The notes beneath the pieces are model-generated. The model did no database searches, had not been told where the DNA came from, and worked only from the letters and a program-made list of their open reading frames with translations. The position numbers and the translations under genes were made by a program. DNA of 32,515 bases from Dehalococcoidia bacterium (lineage in GTDB: Bacteria > Chloroflexota > Dehalococcoidia > Lucifugimonadales > Lucifugimonadaceae), in NCBI GenBank assembly GCA_009693115.1, contig SHXW01000028.1:1-32515 (forward strand). Direction: 5' to 3'. The first letter of the stretch is position 1. Each line of letters opens with the position of its first letter. Positions 26,005 through 32,515 of this stretch are shown piece after piece.

Positions 26005-26916
26005 TCACTTCTTCGCCATAGCCACGATACGATCCTGATGCGCCCGAGCCTCGGGCGAGAGGCCGATGCCTTCCATCGGGACCATCTCGATGCGTAGAGC
26101 GCGTGTATCGGCGACGAGCTTCAGCTTCACCCTGTCCAAGTCCTCGACGTTCATGTTCCATCCGAAGTTGCGGCCGGTCACGCCGTCACTTCTTGACGAT
26201 GCCAGCCACACGAAGACAGGCGTATTGTCGGCGGGCGTCGGCTCTTGCGACAGGACTCGCTTGCGCATGCGCGCCGCCAACGCAGGATCCTGGTCGTCCG
26301 CCTTCCCGAAGGCGATGACCATCGGAGTCGTCGCGAAGACATCCACCGTGTTGACGTCGATGCCCTCAGGCTGAAGCTGCGTGGCGATGCCGTTCGACAG
26401 CCGCAGCAGACCGGCCTTCGAAACGCGGTATGGCAGCAGGTCACCCGCCCAGCCGCGGCCTGCGCCGGAGGAAACATCGATCACCTTGCCTCGCGGCGCT
26501 ACTCCTGCGGTGTGCGATTTCCTACGCATCACTGCGGCCGCGGCGCGGGTCATGAGAAACGGCCCGAGGATGTTGATCTCCTGTGTCTTCCACCACTCGG
26601 TCACATCCTCTTTGCCGAGAGGGGCAACTGGGCCGCCGATGGCGGCATTGTTGACCAGGACGTCCACCGCCCCCCATTTGTCAACCGCAGCGTTGACGAC
26701 GCGCTCAGCGACGCCTTGTTCCGCCACATCGCCAACGACTCCGATGGCCTCGCCGTTCGCAGATTTGATGAGATCCACAGTCTCTTCGACATTCGCCGCG
26801 GTGCGCCCGTTGATGACGACCACTGCGCCTTCACGCGCATACGCCTGCGCCACCGCCCGACCTATGCCGCCGCCACTGCCGGTGACGATGGCTACCTTGC
26901 CTTTAAGCTGCCCCAT
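26005..26916 (-). CDS. Short-chain dehydrogenase/reductase
   Basis: A 303-residue classical SDR with a Rossmann fold. The cofactor loop TGSGGGIG spans 12-19 and NNAA 89-92. The catalytic Ser150 (DVSS), Tyr163 and Lys167 (YRVSK) are all present. Arg38 after strand 2 (NGRT) suggests NADP(H) preference, though this is weak. It oxidises or reduces a hydroxyl/carbonyl substrate, unknown here. The C-terminal 80 residues are longer than in minimal SDRs. Start ATG has AAGGTG five bases upstream. It lies between the second and third PAL-like genes, on the opposite strand. Confidence 0.92.
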   Translation of the reverse strand: MGQLKGKVAIVTGSGGGIGRAVAQAYAREGAVVVINGRTAANVEETVDLIKSANGEAIGVVGDVAEQGVAERVVNAAVDKWGAVDVLVNNAAIGGPVAPLGKEDVTEWWKTQEINILGPFLMTRAAAAVMRRKSHTAGVAPRGKVIDVSSGAGRGWAGDLLPYRVSKAGLLRLSNGIATQLQPEGIDVNTVDVFATTPMVIAFGKADDQDPALAARMRKRVLSQEPTPADNTPVFVWLASSRSDGVTGRNFGWNMNVEDLDRVKLKLVADTRALRIEMVPMEGIGLSPEARAHQDRIVAMAKK

Positions 26917-27640
26917 GGTTCACCTTCCAGTACAGAACATATTGATGACGTCGTCCTGACCGTGTCCAAGGCTGCACAGATTACACCGGTGAGGGCCGTC
27001 GACAAAAATAGCGGGATCTCTACTACCGGCCCAGGTCGCTGAGCGTGCCTCGCCCACTCGCGCCAAACCAACGAGTGCACATCGAACACCCTTCAGTGAC
27101 AGGACGTTGCGGGAAACGTTGCGTCAGGGCAGTGCCTTCCCCGAACGCAAGCCTTTTGCCGCGCCATGAGGGACGGGGGTCAATTGCAAGAGGGGCACCT
27201 GAGAGTCTACGACCTTACCCAGTCCCGTCCTGGCGTCACAGGCACTGTCCACGTCTCGGGTGCGATACCGCCAAACAACGGATCTTCGACCGCAACGGTT
27301 TTGAGCAAAACGCTGGTTCTCATTGATGAAATCCCGGTCGGTGCGGGATTGATGGACGAGCACCGCCGCGGGCGGCCCTACGGCCTGCTCTTGCTAGTAG
27401 TACACCAGTAACTGACGGGTCGTCGGCCGGAATCTTTTTGTGCAAGTATCGCCAGCACACTCGCCATGTGAGTCATGTGTTACAGCTAGGAGCCCCCCCC
27501 CCTTCTGAGCGAGGGCCCGGGAGATTGCTGATACTGCTCATGGCCTACGGCGCCGGATCCCGGCACAGGCTTGCATTGAAAACCGCTACGTATTTGGACG
27601 TTGAGCTTCGTCAGGATCCGCACCGTTTCCATCCTGTCAA
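26917..27640. other. Gene-poor stretch
   Basis: No convincing gene lies in these 724 bases. Open frames of 80-93 codons occur on both strands, but none resembles a family I know, and none has a good ribosome site with conserved-looking sequence. A run of ten C residues sits at 27493-27502, unusual for this window. GTTTT-GAG-CAAAAC-like short dyads are also present. It could be a decayed gene or insertion scar. Confidence 0.5.
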
Positions 27641-28123
27641 TCATGCCTTGCCAGCGTCGCCGCTCGCCGGCCTGTTGCGAACCCACTTCTTGATGTCGCG
27701 GGCGTGCTCATCATAGTGCGCGGCGGTATCTGCATCGATCGTGCCGCGCATTGGTGAGCCATATTCGAAGTGAGACGGTGGCGCAGCGGCGAGGGCGTCC
27801 CGGAGCGAGCGGTGAGTCTCCTCCATCTTTACGAGTATGTCCCGGCTGGAGAGGTGGGACATGGCGGTGACCTCATCGGCGTTGAAGCGGTTCAGGTCGA
27901 AACCAGGGGTCGTCTCGTTCCGGCCGAATGCGAGCGACCTGATAACGTGCTCTTCCCACGTTGTGATGTGGCCGAGGATGTCCTTCGCCGACCATGCCCC
28001 CGCGAGGCCGGGCGTGTCCATCTCCTGCGCGTTCAGAGATGTCAGGACGCGCCGGAACTCGCGCCACGAATCATCTATCGCGGCAATGACGGCCACCTTC
28101 ACGTCAGGATTGGTGTCAGGCAT
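27641..28123 (-). CDS. DinB/ClbS (DfsB)-like four-helix protein
   Basis: A 160-residue protein of the DinB superfamily, in the ClbS/DfsB or mycothiol-dependent isomerase N-terminal style. WSAKDILGHITTWEEH (44-59) is the classic helix-2 motif with His52. The last ligands would be His136 and His140 (HYDEH). ClbS members detoxify colibactin in E. coli, while most others are uncharacterised, so the role is open. The frame opens at 28144, but ATG 28123 has AAAGGAG seven bases upstream. It diverges from the third PAL-like gene, 78 bases away. Confidence 0.82.
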   Translation of the reverse strand: MPDTNPDVKVAVIAAIDDSWREFRRVLTSLNAQEMDTPGLAGAWSAKDILGHITTWEEHVIRSLAFGRNETTPGFDLNRFNADEVTAMSHLSSRDILVKMEETHRSLRDALAAAPPSHFEYGSPMRGTIDADTAAHYDEHARDIKKWVRNRPASGDAGKA

Positions 28124-28201
28124 ATCGCATCTCCTTTGCACCATTCGTTGACAGGACAGCGCGATGAGTTTAACGTTGCGCCCGCTTGAGGAGGCAATTA
28201 C

Positions 28202-29137
28202 ATGGCTGCACGCACAACCCGTTCTTCATCGAAGGCATCCCCGAAGCTGACGAAGTTTGAGATAGTCGGCACAGGCGATTACAGATATCAGCTCGACGAC
28301 TCATGGCCGAAACTGCCTGAGTTCTGGGAGTTCACCCTCTGCTCAGACGTGGCCGTAGACTCGGACGATAAGGTCTGGGTGTTTAGCCGCGGCAGGCACC
28401 CGGTCTCTTGTTGGACGCCAGGCGGCAAATTCATCGGCTCGTGGGGCGAAGGGGAATACCGAGACCCGCACGGCATCTTCATTGATGTCGAGGACAATAT
28501 CTGGCTGACGGACACGCAGCTGCACATCGTCGAGAAGCGCACCCAGGACGGCAGGCTGCTGCTTCAGCTTGGCGAGCGCGGGCACTCCAACCCCACTGTC
28601 TCCCAGAAGGGTGACAACGGCAAGCCGTTCAACATGCCCTCCGGCGTGTCCATTGCGAAGAGCGGCGACATCTTTGTCTCAGATGGTTACGGCAACCGGC
28701 GGGTACACCGGTTCTCTGCAAAGGGAGAGTTGAAAAACTCGTGGGGCCGCTCAGGCGATGGTCCGGGCGAGTTCGCCCTGTTGCACAACATTGGCATTGA
28801 CTCCCGCGGCAGGGTGTTCATTTGCGACCGCGAAAACTCCCGCATCCAGATCTTTGATCAGGATGGCAAGTTCCTGAAGACATGGAGTGACGTGCTTTCG
28901 CCCGGCGATGTCTATTTCGGTCCGGACAACCTGTGTTACGTGGCGGAGCAAGGCAGACCTACAGGAGTCTCGGTCTTTGACCTTGACGGCAAGCTCGTGA
29001 GCCGGTTCCGAGGCGGCCCAGACGGCGTCACCGAGGCGCCGCACGGCATCTGGGCGGACTCTAAGGGCGACGTGTATGTGGCCGAGATCGGCCAGAAGGG
29101 CCACGGCCAACGCGTCAGGAAGTTCGTGCGGGTCTGA
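28202..29137 (+). CDS. Six-bladed NHL propeller, PAL-like, paralogue 3
   Basis: A 311-residue PAL-like propeller, more diverged than the first two. It still keeps Arg63 (FSRG), His90 (DPHGI), Tyr163 (SDGYGN), His195 (LLHNI), Arg210 (CDREN) and His281 (APHGI). An N-terminal 15-residue basic, Ser/Thr-rich tail is not a signal peptide. The loop between blades 2 and 3 is longer than in the others (HSNPTVSQKGDNG), and the loop before the last blade is shorter and lacks the PPPVQAG segment. ATG with a strong GAGGAGG seven bases upstream suggests good expression. It converges on the zinc-transport operon. Confidence 0.85.
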   Translation: MAARTTRSSSKASPKLTKFEIVGTGDYRYQLDDSWPKLPEFWEFTLCSDVAVDSDDKVWVFSRGRHPVSCWTPGGKFIGSWGEGEYRDPHGIFIDVEDNIWLTDTQLHIVEKRTQDGRLLLQLGERGHSNPTVSQKGDNGKPFNMPSGVSIAKSGDIFVSDGYGNRRVHRFSAKGELKNSWGRSGDGPGEFALLHNIGIDSRGRVFICDRENSRIQIFDQDGKFLKTWSDVLSPGDVYFGPDNLCYVAEQGRPTGVSVFDLDGKLVSRFRGGPDGVTEAPHGIWADSKGDVYVAEIGQKGHGQRVRKFVRV

Positions 29138-29330
29138 CATCCTCTGGCGCAATAAGGCAGTCTGATCCAGCTAGAGGGCATCCTAAGGTGCGCGGCTATC
29201 CTGCCCCCGTTTTGGTTTACACCCTGCACATACTCCAATCACAGTGAGCGGATGGTGGTTTGTGCAGAGGAGACTACTCCGGCAGCGGTGACAAGCACCC
29301 CATCGCCGCTGAAACCGTCTTCCCACCGAA

Positions 29331-30191
29331 TTACCCTTCGCCCGCTTTTTGGGCCTCTCGCCTTGCCCGCGCCCGCGCACCCGTCAGGTGACTCCGGGCC
29401 GATGTGTAGACCATCGAGAAGACGAACAACGCCGAAGAGACCAGAACTACCGCCGCCCCTGAAGAGATGTCGGCGTAGTAGCTGGCGTACACACCGGCGG
29501 ATCCACAGATCGCGCCGATGCCGGTGCTGAGAGCCAGAACCCTGCCGAAACTGTGCGTGTGCTGCCGGGCTATCACAGGCGGTATGACGATCGCCGCAGC
29601 GAGCATGGTCACGCCGACGACCTGCATCGAGACTACTACCGTAGCTGCAAGTGCAAGAGCAAAGAAGGCATCCACCCAGCCGACTGGCACTCCGAATGTC
29701 CCGGCCGCGTCGGGGTCGAACGTCGTAAAGAGCAGGTACTTATATCCGGCGATTACTGCAGCCGCCACGGATACAGCAACGAAGAGGATTGCCACCAGGT
29801 CCCCGGACGTAACACCCAAAACAGAACCGAACAGCGCCGCATCGAAACTGCGCGTGAAGGACTTGTGGTGGCTGATGATGGCGATGCCCACTGCAAAGCT
29901 CGCCGTGGTCACAATCCCTATCGCCGCGTCAGCGCTTATCGAACGTCGCTTTGTGGTGAACTGCACCAGGAGAGCGGACAGGAGACCCCAAAGGCTCGCT
30001 CCGATATAAAAGTTGATGGACATGACGTAGCTGACCACTGCGCCGCCGAATACGGCGTGAGACAGGCCATGACCGATATAAGACATTTTCCGCAGGACAA
30101 CGTAGACGCCCACCAGCCCGCATAGAGCGCCGACCAGCGTCGCCGCGACTATTGCGTTGCGGAAAAACTCGAAGTTGAACGGCTCAAACAG
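29331..30191 (-). CDS. znuB: Zinc/manganese ABC transporter permease (ZnuB-like)
   Basis: A family-3 metal ABC permease with about eight hydrophobic helices; it forms the zinc channel of the importer. The family segment LVGVYVVLRKMSYIGHGLSH is present near the N-terminus. The start is odd. In-frame homology runs upstream of the first GTG (30113) to CTG at 30191, where there is a GGAG nine bases upstream. Before that, ATG-GAG-CGC-TGA (30206-30195) puts an in-frame stop at codon 4. So translation starts either at CTG or at the internal GTG, or the TGA is a sequencing or mutational error. It lies 54 bases after znuC. Confidence 0.88.
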   Translation of the reverse strand: MFEPFNFEFFRNAIVAATLVGALCGLVGVYVVLRKMSYIGHGLSHAVFGGAVVSYVMSINFYIGASLWGLLSALLVQFTTKRRSISADAAIGIVTTASFAVGIAIISHHKSFTRSFDAALFGSVLGVTSGDLVAILFVAVSVAAAVIAGYKYLLFTTFDPDAAGTFGVPVGWVDAFFALALAATVVVSMQVVGVTMLAAAIVIPPVIARQHTHSFGRVLALSTGIGAICGSAGVYASYYADISSGAAVVLVSSALFVFSMVYTSARSHLTGARARARREAQKAGEG

Positions 30192-30245
30192 TGCTCAGCG
30201 CTCCATGTGTGTTGCTCTCTCGCGATGAGAGGGGTTTCGAGATCA

Positions 30246-31175
30246 TTACGTCCTCTGACCAGGCGGTCGGCCTGCTAACTCCGCCGGATGCCCATGAGCA
30301 TGATGGTGGCCTCTGTCGTGAGCATTCCCATTCGCTCCGCTGTCTGCCGAGCCTGGCGCCCCATCCCGCCTCTGGCCGTAGAAATGCGGGGTCTCAGCGA
30401 CCATGGTGATACCGCCGAACTCTGTCACAGGCATCTCCGCTCCGTACGTGCGCCTGAGCATTTCAGGCGTGAACACTTCACGCGGCGGCCCCTCCGCGAT
30501 GATGCATCGGTTCACGCAGACCACCCAGGGCAAGTGCGCGGCAACGGCATTTATCTCGTGTGTGGCCATGACGATAGCGATGCCCTGATGGTTAAGCTCG
30601 TCGAGCAGGTGCAGAATATCGTCACGTGTCTTCACGTCCACGCCTGCGGTAGGTTCGTCGAGTAGAAGCACTTCTGGATCGCTGACGAGAGCCCGGGCCA
30701 GGAACACGCGGTGTTGCTGGCCGCCCGAAAGCGCTCTGATCTGACGATTTGCGAGATCCGCTATGCCCAGCCGACTCATGATTTCAAAGGCACCGTCCCG
30801 ATCGGACCGGCTGAACCACGGGAGAAACCTGGCGCTGCGGATGCGCCCCATCAGCACCGCCTCAGTGACGGTCACTGGAAAGTTCCAGTCAATCGTCTCA
30901 AGCTGGGGCACATAACCTGTGCGAGGCTGACGTTTCTTGATGGAGACGCCTTTGTAAAGCACCTCCCCGGCGTAAATATCCGCTCCACCCACAATCGCCC
31001 TCAGAAGCGTCGTCTTCCCGGCGCCGCTGGGGCCGAGCAGGGCGGTGAAGTCCTCCGGGTAGATGGCCAATGAGACGTTCGTGATCGCAGTCGTTCCACC
31101 GTACCCCGCGGTCAACCCGCGTAACTCAATAACCGGTGGCGTGTGGCCTCTGGCGTGTGGAGATGGGTGGAGCAA
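30246..31175 (-). CDS. znuC: Zinc/manganese ABC transporter ATP-binding protein (ZnuC-like)
   Basis: A 309-residue ABC ATPase. Walker A GPSGAGKT (48-55), Q-loop Gln91, signature LSGGQQ (149-154), Walker B LLLDEP (170-175) and H-loop His206 (ATHE) are complete. It powers metal import through the ZnuB-like permease. The C-terminal tail (about 260-309) is beyond the usual family length and is His-rich (HDRGHHHAHGH, 286-296), a possible metal-sensing or storage tail. The start at TTG 31175 has no good ribosome site; a shorter start is possible. Confidence 0.92.
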   Translation of the reverse strand: MLHPSPHARGHTPPVIELRGLTAGYGGTTAITNVSLAIYPEDFTALLGPSGAGKTTLLRAIVGGADIYAGEVLYKGVSIKKRQPRTGYVPQLETIDWNFPVTVTEAVLMGRIRSARFLPWFSRSDRDGAFEIMSRLGIADLANRQIRALSGGQQHRVFLARALVSDPEVLLLDEPTAGVDVKTRDDILHLLDELNHQGIAIVMATHEINAVAAHLPWVVCVNRCIIAEGPPREVFTPEMLRRTYGAEMPVTEFGGITMVAETPHFYGQRRDGAPGSADSGANGNAHDRGHHHAHGHPAELAGRPPGQRT

Positions 31176-31229
31176 CGGACGAGCTACGGCCTTTCATGTT
31201 GCAGCCGGTGTCAGCCATGCAGGAAAAGG

Positions 31230-32246
31230 TTACTGAGGGTACTCAACATCGCTGTCGCCCTCGAACACCGGTCCGGCATCAACGCCGGACATGGCGGATA
31301 TGTCACCCCCGAGCGCCGGGACCATGTATCTGAGGTTGGTGATCATTAGGCCAAGGTAGCTGTGCAGCGGGCCGCCCGGCACGCCCGGCAGGTCATCGTC
31401 GCGCAACTTGTCCACGAACAGAGCGCCGGTCTCACGTGCGATCTGCTCCATAATCGCGCTCGGAAACACCTCGGACCCGAAGATTGCCGGCACGCCCAAC
31501 TCCCTGACCTGAAGGATGAGAGTTGCGACGTCCCTTGCTGAAGGCTCGGTGAAGTCCGCAGGCTGCACGGCTCCCACCACAGTCAGCCCATATCGTTTTG
31601 CGAAGTACGCCCACGAGTCGTGATAGGTGAGCAACAGCCGGTTCTTCTCAGGCACAGATGCAACCGCCAGTTTGATCGCGGCGTCCAACTGATCGATCCT
31701 CTGCTTGAACTTGTCGTAATTCCCAGAGAAGTAGGAAGAGTTAGATGGGTCCAGGCGAGAGAGTTCGTCTTTGATCAATTCGGCGTATCTGAGCGAATGG
31801 ATGGGGTCGGGCCAGAGGTGCGGGTTCGGGTGGCCGTCCTCCTCTGGAAACGAAAAGTCGAACTGCCACTCATCTCGCGAGACCGTCCGGTCTCCGAGAG
31901 ACAGGACCGGCGTGCCTGGGCGCATGCTCGCCAGGGCCAGCCGTAGTGTCGGCTCTTCCAGAAAAAGGCCGTTGATGACGAGCAGGTCCGCCTGGGCCAG
32001 CGTCTTCGCAAGGGACGGCGCAGGTTCGAAGGTGTGCGCGTTTGCGCCTTCTGGGACAACCCCGGTGATCTTAACTTTGGTCCCACCCACGTTTTCGGCG
32101 ATGTTTGTCACAGGAGAAACGGTTGTGACCACGTGGAGCGGCTCGCCGGAGTTGCGGCTGGATATGGCGGCCGAACCGTCATCGCCACAGGCTGCGTTCA
32201 CGACCATTATCAGAACCATGGCAATGGTGGGAAGGATCCGGATCAT
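31230..32246 (-). CDS. znuA: Zinc ABC transporter substrate-binding lipoprotein (ZnuA-like)
   Basis: A 338-residue metal-binding receptor. An N-terminal hydrophobic segment ends in NAAC (Cys20), a probable lipobox, so it is likely lipid-anchored outside the membrane. Zinc-type ligands can be read: His71 (ANAHTFEP), His143 (NPHLWP) and His209 (TYHDSW), with Asp279 as the likely fourth. The third His, instead of Glu, favours zinc over manganese. A short acidic/His loop (PEEDGHPNPH) lies before His143. Its ATG overlaps the stop of the Fur-family gene (ATGA), so the two are translationally coupled. Confidence 0.92.
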   Translation of the reverse strand: MIRILPTIAMVLIMVVNAACGDDGSAAISSRNSGEPLHVVTTVSPVTNIAENVGGTKVKITGVVPEGANAHTFEPAPSLAKTLAQADLLVINGLFLEEPTLRLALASMRPGTPVLSLGDRTVSRDEWQFDFSFPEEDGHPNPHLWPDPIHSLRYAELIKDELSRLDPSNSSYFSGNYDKFKQRIDQLDAAIKLAVASVPEKNRLLLTYHDSWAYFAKRYGLTVVGAVQPADFTEPSARDVATLILQVRELGVPAIFGSEVFPSAIMEQIARETGALFVDKLRDDDLPGVPGGPLHSYLGLMITNLRYMVPALGGDISAMSGVDAGPVFEGDSDVEYPQ

Positions 32247-32515
32247 GTCGCCTGTCGCTCATTCTTGCCAGTGGAGGCGACCTTCTGGCACATGGCGCAC
32301 TGGCCTTCAAGAATGACGTGCGATGTGTCCAGGCTGAAACCTTGATGTTTGCGTGCGCCGTCCGCCAGACCCTCCACGAGCGAGTGGTCGAGAGCGGCGA
32401 GCACACCACAGGAAACGCAGCGCAGGTGATGGTGGGCCTGTCCGTCGAGCCATTCATAGAAGAACTCGCCATGTCCCAGGCGCGTCTCCGCTATCAGGCC
32501 GGTGGCCCTTAGCTC
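32243..32515 (-). CDS. zur: Fur-family regulator (probable Zur), C-terminal part, cut by the window edge
   Basis: Only the last 90 residues are inside the window and the start lies beyond its end. They cover the end of the DNA-binding domain (GLIAETRLGHGEFFYE) and the dimerisation domain with HHHLRCVSCG and CAMC. Two CxxC pairs (Cys33/36 and Cys73/76, counted in the fragment) form the structural zinc site. Location as first visible gene of a zinc uptake operon, overlapping znuA by four bases, suggests Zur rather than Fur. It would repress the operon when zinc is plentiful. The zur box, if any, is outside the window. Confidence 0.9.
   Translation of the reverse strand, partial: ELRATGLIAETRLGHGEFFYEWLDGQAHHHLRCVSCGVLAALDHSLVEGLADGARKHQGFSLDTSHVILEGQCAMCQKVASTGKNERQAT

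Noticed and set aside
27166-27411. 81-codon plus-strand open frame in the gene-poor stretch
   Set aside because: No good ribosome site, no family resemblance, and an overlapping frame on the other strand of similar length. It is not supportable as a gene.
30195-30206. Recoding of TGA (as Trp or selenocysteine) at the start of znuB
   Set aside because: TGA ends other genes here, and no SECIS-like structure is evident. A CTG start or a base error is simpler.

Overview
This window looks like part of a chromosome from a free-living, moderately GC-rich bacterium. The best guess is Chloroflexota, in the SAR202/Dehalococcoidia range. The guess rests on gene content: two enolase-superfamily sugar-acid dehydratases, a CoxSLM-type molybdenum hydroxylase, many small oxidoreductases, three MFS exporters or importers, and lone catabolic enzymes rather than long operons. 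There is no rRNA, tRNA, phage, transposase or CRISPR array. No 16S or other marker gene is present, so the taxonomy is inference.

Layout. 1-5 kb: an enolase-superfamily dehydratase faces a two-gene operon whose products match the two halves of the animal D-glutamate cyclase DGLUCY; an amidase follows. 5-8.3 kb: an MFS transporter diverges from a rhodanese, with a SufE protein downstream. 8.3-13 kb: coxS-coxL-coxM in one translationally coupled run (FAD, Mo and 2Fe-2S subunits of a form-II CO-dehydrogenase-like hydroxylase), with coxG on the opposite strand facing it. 13-19.5 kb: a minus-strand series of VOC protein, RidA-like protein, aldo/keto reductase, class II fumarase, carboxymuconolactone-decarboxylase-like protein, MFS and DinB-like protein. 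19.7-23.5 kb: a second enolase-superfamily dehydratase diverging from a sugar-isomerase TIM barrel, then a monocarboxylate-type MFS. 23.7-29.1 kb: three paralogous six-bladed NHL propellers, interrupted by an SDR, a gene-free stretch of about 0.7 kb and a second DinB-like gene. 29.3-32.5 kb: a zinc uptake operon, zur(partial)-znuA-znuC-znuB.

How it fits together. Most of the window reads as scavenging of small, often chiral, organic molecules: D-glutamate, sugar acids, amides, and aldehydes or purine-like substrates of the Mo enzyme, with MFS carriers between. The most interesting proteins are the three NHL propellers. They keep all the residues I recall as zinc ligands and catalytic residues of peptidyl-alpha-hydroxyglycine alpha-amidating lyase (PAL), although no PHM-type monooxygenase is seen. 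They lie beside a zinc importer, which may be chance.

Several genes start with TTG behind a good Shine-Dalgarno sequence, so the start sites given here are often shorter than the longest open frame. Short intergenic repeats recur. One family (TCCACAGATGGCACAGAT...) sits just after stop codons four times, always in the direction of the upstream gene.
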